A stretch of DNA of 64,000 nt, taken from contig CM019825.1 of NCBI GenBank assembly GCA_009763385.1, positions 112,773,131 through 112,837,130 of the forward strand, written 5' to 3'. The position numbers and the translations under genes were made by a program. Origin of the DNA: Coix lacryma-jobi var. lacryma-jobi. Taxonomy: Eukaryota > Streptophyta > Magnoliopsida > Poales > Poaceae. Each line of letters opens with the position of its first letter. Within the stretch, counting starts at the first letter, position 1. The notes beneath the pieces were generated by a model. It was not told where the DNA came from, ran no database searches, and worked only from the letters and a program-made list of their open reading frames with translations. Of this stretch, positions 54,379 through 64,000 are shown in pieces.

Positions 54379-55654
54379 ATGGGCCCTCTCAATAACTTCT
54401 TCACCGGCAAGAAGAAGAAGAGTAAGGGTGAGGGAAGTTCGTCGAGGGCAAACACTCACATTCGCTTTACTGGGAGTGATGAGGAGAGTGCCGGGTGGGG
54501 TACTCCATCCACCAACGAAATGTCGGTGGATCGGGACTCTCCGCCCACACACCAGGCTGGACCGACCTGCCACGTCCTGAATTCCGTCGATGATATCATC
54601 TGGCAGAGTGATCGGGAACAGCAGGCCCGGAACATCCTCTGTGAGAGGGAGTTCGTTCACACCCGCCACATCGATGACGACTTGCTAAGTCGCACTGTAT
54701 GGACAATGAGTTTCTCTATATTTTTTGAACCTTGGGATGGGAATATGCATGGAAGGTTAATGAGGAGGGAATCATGCCCCTCACAATGGAATTTCTGGCC
54801 ACAATGCAAATATTTGCTAATCACATAAAATTTCGGCTTTTAATGAAGAACATACTTTATCATGGAAGCAGTTCAGCAAGAATTTAAACTTTGATGATTC
54901 ATGCATGCTGAGTTTGGAATCTGCCAGTACGGGATTTAATAGAAATGAATTTTGGAAAAGTATTGCTGGGAACAGAAACCTAGGCTTGCCCCATACAAGC
55001 AATATCCAGAACCCCACGCTTAGGTTTTTTCACAAATATATTAGTATCACACTCTTTCGAAGGCCTAACTTAAGACCAATTAAAAAGCCTGAAATGCTAC
55101 TGCTTTATGCTCCAATAAACCACATAAAAGTATCACCCGCCAAAGCCATGGCGGACTACTGGTCTAAATTTGATCAACGCACTGAAAATATCGAAATGAC
55201 ATCATGGATAACTAGACTGGCTTTAAACATGGGTCTGCTGAACACCGCTGTATACTCTTATATTCCTGGTGACCGAGACCTTTTGACCATGGAACACTTC
55301 TCGCGAGGACACCTCTTGCATGAGAACCAGGAGACCGGTGAGATTCACATGATCTACCAAGATTATGTGAATAAAATCGCTCTTCCTGACATGTCAGTTT
55401 GGTTGGTGAATGCACCAACGTTGCTTTTGGCCCTGGAAACCGAGGCAGAACGAAACCGCAGGTTGGCTCGAGAGAACATCATGCACGTTCCTAGGAGGAG
55501 GACGCGACCGCAGACCCGTGCAGCAGAAGAGGCAACAAGAGCCGCAGCAGCGGCACCGGAGTTTGACCCTTTTCATGCAGAGAAGTATCGAGGAGTAGCA
55601 CACTATGGTCATTTGAGACCCCATGGCTCGCACCAAGCAGGGGGGTCGAACTAG
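54379..55654 (+). pseudogene. Athila-type accessory ORF, decayed
   Basis: Begins MGPLNNFFTGKKKKSKGEG with a basic, Ser-rich N-terminus. Phrases readable across shifting frames (e.g. FLYIF.TLGWE, TMEFLATMQIF, NPTLRFFHKYISITLF, PEMLLLYAPI) resemble the accessory ORF of Athila elements (ATHILA ORF-1 / putative plant transposon protein families). Frameshifts and stops lie at about 54690-54905. The C-terminal 249 codons (54905-55654) are open and end in a Gln/Arg/Ala-rich tail. The molecular role of this protein family is unknown to me. A Sirevirus is inserted 104 nt after the stop. Confidence 0.65.
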
Positions 55655-56106
55655 CAGCAACCGCAACATCCGCAGTGGGGATACGGCCATGAGGCGTCCC
55701 TTCACTCATCCCAGTTGGGAAGTTCATCCCATTCTATAGGAGGATCCACCCGGTACACTGCGGATACATGGGTGTATGTTGAGTCTCTGAGTGATGAGTG
55801 ATTGTCAACTGGGATAATGCGCATGTTCTTTGGCTTGTGTTGTGCAGGTGTCGAGCACGGATACAGTGATCAAAGGCAAGGTGACGGTCAAGTAGAGACA
55901 TGCCGTGTCGATGGACTGAGAGTGGCGAAGGGCGGACGTGAGGCTTGGACTGAGGGACCGGTGGCCTGAGGATCAGCGGTGGTGGCTGACAGCCTAGGAC
56001 AGCGACGAGCGAAGACTTGTGGGTGGACGGGGTGCACGGGCGGTGCATCCCCACGACGGCTCGGTTTGGTGGATGAGCCACAGAAAAACCACCGAGTGGA
56101 CGGTTT

Positions 56107-56330
56107 CTAGGTTTGGGCCTCAAAACCTGGGCGTTGATGGTTTCTGAGTTTGGGCCACAAAACTCGGGCCGAGGACAGTTTCCAGGTTTGGGCCTCAAAA
56201 CCTGGGTGCTACGAGTTTCTGAGCTTGGGCCACAAAACTCAGGCGATGGACCGCTGGTTTCCCGGTTTTGGCCTCAAAACCGGGGGTTGGCTGTGAAGCC
56301 TGGTTTCCCGGTTTGGGCCTCAAAACCGGG
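56107..56330 (+). repeat. Array of six covarying hairpins
   Basis: Stems CTAGGTTT/AAACCTGG, CTGAGTTT/AAACTCGG, CCAGGTTT/AAACCTGG, CTGAGCTT/AAACTCAG and two CCCGGTTT/AAACCGGG, with GGGCC(T/A)CA loops. Same orientation relative to the element as in the intact Sirevirus. Some pairs here are imperfect. Confidence 0.85.
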
Positions 56331-57122
56331 GGTGAAGTCCAGGAAAAGGACGTGCAGAGTGGTGGCAGCATGTGGCGGCAATCGGTGAGGTTGCGTTGAG
56401 GCAACGCTACCAGTTGTGCGGGCGTGGCCGTCGGAGCACAACTATCTTCGAGTTCATCCAGAATAACCCTAGGGTTTAGCTGGTTCGCTCTGTAATTAGT
56501 TAGGGGTAGAGTGGGAATTAGAATTAGGATAAGTAGAGGGAGACACCCAACTCCCATCCTATCTCAGCCATCTGCTCTTTGCCTTCTAGGTTTTCCTGCT
56601 CTCCCAATCCCCTGCTGTAGCAACTGAGATCCGCAGAGAACCATACCTCTGTGTACTGGAGATTTTGAGGAAGTGAGACCTGAATCTCACTGTTGTAGCG
56701 TGTGGTAGCCACACGGTTGCAGATCGATGTGTTGATTCGCGTTTTGTTCGTGTTCTTCACGTTCTTCGTTTCTCGCGATTTTCCCGTCACTCGATCTCCC
56801 TCTCTACTGCGTCTTTTCGAAATCCATTTGAATCAACTTGTTCTTTATAGTGAGGAGATCATTTCCATCGATGGAATTCATATAACTCCTCGCGAACAAG
56901 TAGATCGGGTAGATTTCATTTTCGTGGCGCTTTTTCGGTTCATACTTCTTCCCTCTTGGATTCCCGGTGTTTGAGTTGTTATGAGCGGATGATTTCTTGG
57001 GGATAGTCACCCAACTGCTTCGTGATCATCTTCTCCAAGTTTGGAATCAAGGGGCTTTGATTTGGATCGATTTGAGAGTGATTTGGGTGAAGGACGATCA
57101 AAATCGCCTTCACTGAATAGCC

Positions 57123-57385
57123 ACGGACAGTCCGCCACCTGACCGGCCGACAGTCCGGGCGTCGGGGATCAGCAGGATCAGTGGCTGTGTTCTTCGGCCG
57201 ATTTGGTTTTGAGTGACCGGCGGACAGTCCGCAGTACACGGTCGCGGACAGTCCGGGAACGTCCAGGGGACTTGCAGCAATAGTGTTGTTTCTGGTTTTC
57301 TGCCGGCGGACAGTGTGCTTGTGAACCGCGGACAGTCCGGCCATGAGGCGGACAGTCCGCGACTGGGAGTTCGGACAGTCCGCGA
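57123..57385. promoter_or_regulatory. CGGACAGTCCG palindrome cluster
   Basis: At least eight copies of (C/G)GGACAGTCCG or half-sites in about 260 nt. Conserved palindromes of this kind are a known mark of Sirevirus LTRs. The intact element has GACCGGACGC/GCGTCCGGTC at the corresponding place. Confidence 0.8.
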
Positions 57386-57797
57386 ACTGGCTGTAGGCTG
57401 AGTTTTAGTGCGTTTGCTCTCCCGGCTTCTTCGCTTGGTTTCCGGACTTCTCGATTGGTTCTTTATTTCACCTAGGATCCTCTCTTAGTATCTTTGGTAC
57501 TTGTTAGCATCGGTATTTGTGGATTTCCCGACGTAGCCTTCAATCTACGTTTGGGACTCCTTTTTGAGGGTCGAACTTGAGCCGGTGCATTTGGCATTTG
57601 GCTTGCTATCGCTTTGTGGTGCCTCGCTGTGATCCTAGGGATCATCCACCCTCTTCAAAGGGTCGTGGGCATCACGGTTTTGATCGAAGCTCTTGGGGTT
57701 GATTTTGGGGACAAAAGGTCAAAGTTTCGAGAGAAATTTTTGAGCTCCCAATCACCCCCCTCTGGTCGCCTTGCTATTGCATTATCGGTCCTTCAAT

Positions 57798-57809
57798 TGG
57801 TATCAGAGC
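57798..57809 (+). other. Primer-binding site TGGTATCAGAGC
   Basis: Exact initiator-Met type site, two bases after the LTR end. Confidence 0.95.
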
Positions 57810-57858
57810 GGGTTAAGGATCTTCCACCTTAGTCGGTTCCAGATCCACAGAAGGCGAC

Positions 57859-60260
57859 ATGGATCACGGCATGGGCAAACCGCCATTTTTCGATGGGACG
57901 AACTATGCGTATTGGAAGATACGCATGTCGGCCTATCTGCAGAGTATTGGTGCTTCCATTTGGGATATTTACAACTCTGCTGATTACGTGGTCTTGGCCG
58001 CTCGTGTGACTCAGCATCAGATTTATGAGAACGATGCCAATAGCCGAGCCCGTAATGCTCTTTTCTCCTATTTGAGCATGTCCAAGTTTGATCGCGTTTC
58101 TCACCTCGCTACGGCTCGGGAGATTTGGGCTACCCTCATGCGCTTCAATGAGGGAACCACTCAAGTCAAAACCCGTCTCTACGAGTCATTCAAGCGAGAG
58201 TATGAGAACTTTCGACATATAACTGGCGAGAGTATAGAAAGTTTATTCGCTCGCTTTCAGGTGATTGTCAACAGGATGAGGGCTAACAAGGAGCTGTTGC
58301 CTTTCGATGATCATGAGAGAGCTTTGAAGCTTTTGCATACTCTTGATCGATCGGTGTGGGACTCAAAGGTTCAGGCGATCATCGAATCACCTAACTATGA
58401 GACCCTCACATGCGACGAGCTCTTCAGTAAGCTCAAGTCCAGTGAGATTGATGCCATGGCGAGGGCTTCTTATGAAAATCCTTCTGGCCCGTCGATGGCT
58501 TTGGTTTCTGGTTTCTTCTGCTAACCCCTCTGGAGGCTTTGTATTTTCTTCTCTTCTTTCTGTCACAGAGGAGCAGCTGGAGTTCATGGGGGATGACTAG
58601 TTGGCTTTGCTCGCCAACCGGTTCTCGCGGTTCCACAACAACCTCATGAACCGTTGGCGCGGAGGAGGACGCTCGGGATGTTTCGAGTGCGGCGACCCCA
58701 ACCACTTCATTGCCAATTGCCCGAAGATGAACAAGCAAGTCTTCGGCAAGGCGGATCATGGGCACAAGTACGACTCCGACAAGCACATGGAGAAGTACGC
58801 CCCCGCGAAACACAAGCGGAAGGGCGACTTCAACAAGGAGTACATCAAGACGAAGTACTTGGAAAAGGCCCAGACTGAGCAGCGTGCGTTCTTCGCCATG
58901 CTCAGCGATGTCGACGAATCGGATGACGACTCCGCTTCTTCAAGCGACGACGAGTCCAAGAAGAACAAGAGGATCGAGGACAAGCTGAACGACCTCTGCT
59001 TCTTCGCCGATGATGAGGGCTTCTGCACCATGGCCCTCGGCAAGGAGGTCGACGGCGAGCTGGAGGACATCCCTCGGAACGACGACGATGACACCTCCCA
59101 GGTATCTCAGACCCCCGATGAGCTTTCTACTGAGGTCAAGAAACTTACTGCCGCTCTCCTTAGTCAAGACATGCTGCTTAGGCGTGCTGCTAGAGAGAGG
59201 AAGGAGTTTAGGCAGAAGTGGGAGGATACGGTGAAGGAACTTGAATCTGTCAAGTCCACCGTTGTTGTCACATAGGAGGAAGAGTGTGAGATGTGCTCCA
59301 CACACATGAATGATCTTCTCATTTTGAGAAGTAAGTATGCTGTGTTGGTAGGAGAGTTGGATGAGCTGAAGGCTAGATCCTCGCTGTTGGGTGCGTGCAA
59401 GTCCTGTGCGGGCTTGCAATCTGAGTTGGCAGAGAAGAATGCCAAGATTGTGTCTCTTGAGAAGGCCAGCTCGGATAGCACATATGTGACTAGGTGCGTT
59501 CTGTGTGAGGGTTTGGAGATGGAGATTGCGAACGTGAAGCTTCACAAGATGCAACCCGAGGAGGAAAACACATACCTTCGGACCATCTTGTCATGGGTGT
59601 CGAGTGGTGAGCCGCAGCTTGGGATGATGATCTCCCAGTTCAAGCGTGCTGCTGGAGGTCCAGGTGTAGGCTTTGCTCAGGGTGTTGAGTGCGCTTCATC
59701 TTTTGGGAAGATTGGAGAGTCGAGTGGTCTGAACCCGTGTGAGAAGCCCAACTCCACCACTACTCCCAAACTTACCAAGATTCCACCCAAAGAGCCTCTA
59801 AAGCCTAACACCAAGGATGGTGTATTTGTGGAACCTCCGAGAGCTCCACTCAAGAAATAATCATGGGCTCCAAAACCAAAACACCTCAAGAACAAGCTGG
59901 ACACCATGCCACCCATCCAAGAGGAGCTTATGCCACAACAGGGCAAAGTGATCCACACCCACTACCGTGAGTACCAACAACCCCCTATGAGAGCGGTGAG
60001 GTACCATTGTGAGCACTGTGGGAGAGATGGACACTTGAGTGAGTTTTTCTTTCGGCGCAAGAGAGAGGCGCGTCGTGCAAAGGAGATGAACAACACGGAC
60101 ATGTACAGTCCATTTCATGATGTACATGTGCCGAATGTTCAGAAGCATGCTGCTAGGCCTAGAGGTCCAAAACCTCAAGTTCCTAGTCCTAGGCCGCGAA
60201 GAGAACGTGCCTGGCGGGAGCCTGTTGTTGTGGGCTATGGACCCCGAGGCGGTGGCTTTG
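57859..60260 (+). pseudogene. gag: Sirevirus gag, frameshifted and truncated
   Basis: Starts MDHGMGKPPFFDGTNYAYWK. A frameshift occurs near 58515, with stops in the continuing frame at 58598 (TAG), 59273 (TAG) and 59858 (TAA). The first zinc knuckle CFECGDPNHFIANC is complete. The second reads CEHCGRDGHLSEFF, so its last Cys is Phe. The acidic middle (about 58900-59080) and Gln/Lys-rich coiled stretch match the intact gag at 7443-10175. It ends where the next element begins at 60261. Confidence 0.9.
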
Positions 60261-62145
60261 TGTGGCAGAACCTCCCAGCAATGTGGCCCACCTGCACACG
60301 TCATCGTCATAAGGAGCCCAATGACAGTGCAAATGAAGCACATTACTGGAAAGATCTATCGGGTGTCCCCGAGAGAAACCCAAATTATCCACGAACCAGA
60401 GGATCATCATCATGAAGGTCGGAATAATTACAACATTACAACATTTGTTACAAAATACCATCGGAGTGCGGAAGCAAGATAGATAAACTTTACAAAACAT
60501 GAATAAGTTTCTTTTTACATAAACATAACTTGTATTGCGGAAGCAGAATAGTACTACAGAACCACACTTAGGGAAGCACCTAAGTTGGAGAAGAAGAACA
60601 ACCAGATCACGTCGAGCCCACTGACATGATCGTGATCGACAACACCTATTAAAGAAACCTTTGTTGCAGGGAAGATAGGATCCAAGAAAGATCGACACAA
60701 GTTAGTTCCTTCATCTAGAAGTTAAGTCTTCTCGATGAAGCTTGTCCAACAAGAATCTCCTTCCGAGGCTTGTTCGACAAGGATGATCACCAAAGCTTGA
60801 TCAACACGACTCCAACACTCTCAGATACTGCCAATGGCGAGCTTGAGCTCGGCGGGGGTATGGCCAACAGGGAAGAAGATGACCGCGGCGAGGGCAACTG
60901 GAAGCTCTTGGGTTCAGGCTAGCTGGCTCAGGGGAAGCAACTGAGTTAGGCGTAGCTATCTGGGAGCTGGAAAGTACAGGGACGCAGCGACGACGGAGAA
61001 ATTCGCCGGCGAACGTGGCTCGGTCTTCGCCGGGAAAACAGAGCAAGCGAGAGCGAGGAGCAGAACGGCGGCTACTACGTGGCTGACTCTGGAGATGCTA
61101 GTGCGAGGTTGAGCTCCACGTTGCGGACAACACATCAAGCAAGCAGCTGCGTGGGCAGCGGCGTGGCGCGCGGGCAAACGGCGGCGGCGCGGCGGCCCGA
61201 GGTGCAGAGCACATGCTCTGCTCTATCCCCCCTCTCCCATTCTACTGTAGCAGGGCAGATATTTCCCCCTTTCTGATTTCTCTAGATTTTTGTACTACAC
61301 AACAAAAACTCCTAAACCAAAAGTTGCTCCAAATTTTGTGCTTTACAAACTTGCTTTAAGAACCAAAGTCAAATTCTGCCTGGATTTTGAAATGGAGTTC
61401 AAATTCAAATTTGGACCAAACTGAATTTCAAAATTACTTTTGAATTTTCTGAACAACTTCAAATTTTTCCAATATAAAAGTTGTTCCTTATAAAATTATC
61501 TACAACTTTGTTTTTGGTCATATATCCAAATTGTGCTTAATTTTGAAACTACACAAAAGGGGATAAAACTAGGTTTAGAAATTGATTTTCAATTTGAAAC
61601 CAAATCAAACTTGTTTTCCAAATTACTTCAGATTTTCTTTAGTAACATGAAAATCTATCTTAATAAAAGTTGTTTCTTTTAATCCTCTCTACAACTTTGA
61701 CTAAAGGGCCAAAGTCTAATTCTCTCTAGTTTTTGAAATCTAGTTTAGGGGTCAAATTCAGGGTTTGAAAGATACCAAATTTATTCAAAAGTTTGTACAG
61801 AAACTTTGAAAACTTTGTATACCAAAATTGTACCTCTCAACAAGAGCTACAACTTTGCTTTTGAAATCATTTTGAAATTTGACTTACTTTTTGACTTATA
61901 CAAAAGGGAATAAAAAGAGCTATTAAAACAAGAGTTTTTACTCACACTTGCCATATCATGTGACACCTAACCACATCACTTTATGAAAGCATCACACAAG
62001 ATCATGCAACACTTATGTTAAAGCATGTAAAGAATCACAATTATGCTTTAAACATGAAATGCTTTATTCCATGATGCCAAATGATTATGCATACTAAACA
62101 ACTTAATTAGAATTTTAATTAATGCTTAACACCAGGGGTGTTACA
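60261..62145 (-). repeat. LARD-like element 3' LTR
   Basis: 1,885 nt. In element sense it starts TGTAACACCCCTGG at 62145 and ends ...GGTTCTGCCACA at 60261. Contains AAAGTTGT...ACAACTTT inverted repeats at 61477-61510 and 61666-61698 and a weaker one near 61824. GC-rich part at about 60830-61250; no gene. Confidence 0.88.
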
Positions 62146-63441
62146 GCCCTTCCCCCTTAAAGAAATCTCGTCCCAAGATTTAAGAAGCACTTAACGGTTG
62201 GGGTTGAGTAATGGAAAAGGAAATGTGTCACACTTGTTTACTCGCAAAGAGTTCACAAAGCAACTGGGTTGGATTCAGGATTTCAACCGGGATCAGAAAA
62301 CGGTTGCAAGTAGCAGGGTAGAAGATATCTGGGTGGAGCAAGAAGGATTATCGAGAACCAAGAAAGAGCGTACATTGGTTACGGGCTATAATGGATCATG
62401 ACTGTAGACCTCGATACCTGCGCGTACCCAGCGAAAACTAATGTGAACCGGACACACGAGATTCCTGGGTTCCGACGCGGCACCGTGGTCACCAATCATG
62501 GCACCACAATAGAGCACAACTTCTATATCTCTCATCTTAATAAGAAGGAAATTATAACCAAAAGCAAGGGTTGGTTATAATTACAAGGAAAGTGGCTTTG
62601 AACTCCCTTTCGGGCATCCAGAAAGGAAAGCACTTTCACGATGGCCTAGAAAGAATCATGACTATAGACCTGGATATTAGCGAGCACCCAGCAGTAACAC
62701 CCTATGGTGGCCAACCATAGGTGACCCCAGGTTCCCACGCTTTTATCCGGTCCGCAGATCAAGGTCCTTTCAAAGAACACAATTTCAGTAACTTTCAACC
62801 ACCATTCATCGTTTACACGACATCAAGCAAATGGTATGTGCCAATTCAAGGCATGACACACACATCTAGAAAGAACCAAAGATTTTCCCTGATTCTGACT
62901 TTATGTGGTAGAGTGTATGAAAGATATCCAAAAAATCCCAAGGATTAGGAACTTATGGAACATAAGCATCAAGGGTAGCAGATTATAGGGATGATCAACT
63001 ATCGGGGATCATAGCTGCTTTTAGAATTTAGAGAAAAAGCACATTTTATCATCACGCATGATATGATATATGCTCGTCCTATACGACCTCTCACTGACAG
63101 GAGTTTTCTGCCTCCACCTGTTAGTTGGGTATAGGGCTATACTTTATATGCTAGCTTCACCGACTTGGTGCAGGCATTGCAAAACCCTTTCGTCGCATTT
63201 TGGCAAAGTGGTTAACTATCCATTGACTTTCAGTAGAAAGGTGGACATCTTCTCGGTACCTTTTGTTGGAGCCACTAGTATAGTCTTCACGAAGTCTTTC
63301 AGCAAAGCAAGAAATTAAGGAAGGATCATTTTTAACTTGTTACCTCCAAAAACTTTTAGATTAAGAAACTATTTTGTAGTTTTTCAAGAGTAATGTTGTA
63401 ACCAGTCTTCCCTTGATGACAATCCTGCTCCGATACCAATC
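62146..63441 (-). other. Internal region of the LARD-like element
   Basis: Non-coding. In element sense the primer-binding site TGGTATCGGAGCAGG (63424-63438) follows the 5' LTR, and the polypurine tract TTAAGGGGGAAGGGC (62146-62160) precedes the 3' LTR. Short open frames between have no family resemblance. Confidence 0.8.
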
Positions 63442-64000
63442 TGTGGCAGAACCTCCCGACAATGTGGCCCACCTGCACACGTCATCATCATAAGGAGCCC
63501 AATGACAGTGCAAATGAAGCACATTACTCGAAAGATCTGTCGGGTGTCCCCGAGAGAACCCCGAATTATCCACGAACCACAGGATCATCATCATGATGGT
63601 CGGAATAATTACAACATTACAACATTTGTTACAAAATACCATTGGAGTGCGGAAGCAAGATAGATAAACTTTACAAAACATGAATAAATTTCTTTTTACA
63701 TAAACATAACTTGTATTGCGGAAGCAGAATAGTACTACAGAACCACACTTAGGGAAGCACCTAAGTTGGAGAAGAAGATCAACCAAATCACGTCGAGCCC
63801 ACAGACATGATCGCGATCGACAACAGCTATTAAAGAATCCTTTGTTGCAGGGAAGATAGGATCCAAGAAAGATCGACACAAGTTAGTTCCTTCATCTAGA
63901 AGTTAAGTCTTCTCGATGAAGCTTGTCCAACAAGAATCTCCTTCCGAGGCTTGTTCGACAAGGATGATCACCAAAGCTTGATCAACACGACTCCAACACT
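63442..64000 (-). repeat. LARD-like element 5' LTR, partial
   Basis: Matches 60261-60820 and runs off the window end. Confidence 0.9.

Larger units (their letters stand above)
23062..55758 (+). mobile_element. Athila-like gypsy element, heavily interrupted and lacking pol
   Basis: Pieces in order: LTR 23062-24505, minus chromovirus insertion 24506-38526, LTR end 38527-38588, leader, gag-protease 38792-41059, CACTA insertion 41167-53646, and an Athila-type ORF region 53647-55758 cut by a Sirevirus at 55759. All pieces are on the plus strand. Protease is not followed by reverse transcriptase or integrase. Between the protease end and the CACTA there are only about 100 nt, and after the CACTA comes the accessory ORF. 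I infer a non-autonomous derivative. The 3' LTR is not in the window. Confidence 0.72.
55759..57795 (+). repeat. Sirevirus 5' LTR (second family)
   Basis: 2,037 nt, TGCGG...TTCA. Contains six covarying hairpins (56107-56330) and a cluster of CGGACAGTCCG-type palindromes (about 57123-57385). The TATA region (about 56528, GGATAAGTAG) is degenerate. Confidence 0.9.
55759..60260 (+). mobile_element. Second Sirevirus-type copia element, decayed and interrupted
   Basis: 5' LTR 55759-57795, primer-binding site, and gag related to that of the intact minus-strand element. It is interrupted at 60261 by another LTR element. Pol and the 3' LTR are outside the window. The LTR start TGCGGATACATGGGTG and the U3 hairpin array are shared with the intact copy, but the GC palindromes differ, so this is a sister family. 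Confidence 0.9.
60261..64000 (-). mobile_element. Coding-free LTR element related to chromoviruses (LARD-like)
   Basis: LTRs at 60261-62145 and from 63442 past the window end enclose only 1.3 kb of internal sequence, with primer-binding site and polypurine tract but no gag or pol. The polypurine tract and adjoining bases match those of the chromovirus at 28661, so it could be mobilised by a chromovirus. It is inserted in the gag of the second Sirevirus. About 17 differences in the first 540 nt of the LTRs suggest roughly 3% divergence. Confidence 0.85.

Noticed and set aside
62198..63318. Short frames inside the coding-free LTR element
   Set aside because: None resembles gag, pol or a host protein, and they do not form a continuous frame.
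1..64000. Host protein-coding gene
   Set aside because: All convincing coding segments belong to retrotransposons or the CACTA element. I saw no intron-exon gene outside them.

Overview
The window is plant nuclear DNA made almost entirely of nested transposable elements. I see no host gene, rRNA or tRNA gene. The element set (Sirevirus-type Ty1/copia, Ty3/gypsy chromoviruses with LTRs above 4 kb, Athila/Tat-type gypsy elements, and a CACTA element whose ends carry 'TTTAGTCCCGG...' hairpins) points to a grass, most likely a panicoid such as sorghum, sugarcane, Miscanthus or maize. The species cannot be settled from this sequence.

Layout, left to right. (1) 1-13655: 5' leader and 5' LTR of a minus-strand Athila/Tat-like element, split by a complete, young, apparently intact Sirevirus (567-12205, minus, target duplication AGATG). 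(2) 13656-14353: fragment of another minus-strand LTR. (3) 14354-23061: plus-strand chromovirus-type gypsy element with a 4.46 kb 5' LTR, a decayed extra ORF ('ORF0') and a decayed gag-pol that breaks off in reverse transcriptase. (4) 23062-55758: plus-strand Athila-like element (LTR, gag-protease, no RT or integrase, Athila-type ORF). It is interrupted by a minus-strand chromovirus (24506-38526, two 4.15 kb LTRs) and by a 12.48 kb CACTA transposon (41167-53646, target duplication AGG). (5) 55759-60260: a second, decayed Sirevirus (plus) inserted in the Athila-type ORF. (6) 60261 to the window end: a coding-free LTR element (minus) inserted in that Sirevirus.

Most interesting content. Both chromovirus-type elements carry, between LTR and gag, an ORF whose N-terminus reads like the histone H3 tail (ARIKLTARKSTG and ARTNLTARKATGG). 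Each is followed by a coiled coil and an acidic tail. The minus element also encodes a chromodomain at the end of its integrase, so one element carries both an H3-tail look-alike and a presumptive H3-tail reader. All four ORF0 and gag starts sit 0-2 nt after a splice-acceptor-like CAG. The CACTA element combines a TNP2 transposase, a TNPA-like protein apparently fused by splicing to a Ulp1-type (C48) protease, a 52-residue RNase H1 N-terminal/viroplasmin-like ORF, an internal copy-like block of subterminal hairpins in front of a TATA box, and a triplicated intron-exon junction with telomere-like arrays. The Sirevirus LTRs carry a series of hairpins with covarying stems.

The order of insertions follows from nesting, and LTR divergence agrees: about six SNPs per 2 kb in the intact Sirevirus, roughly 2-3% in the minus chromovirus and about 3% in the coding-free element. 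These are counts by eye, not alignments.
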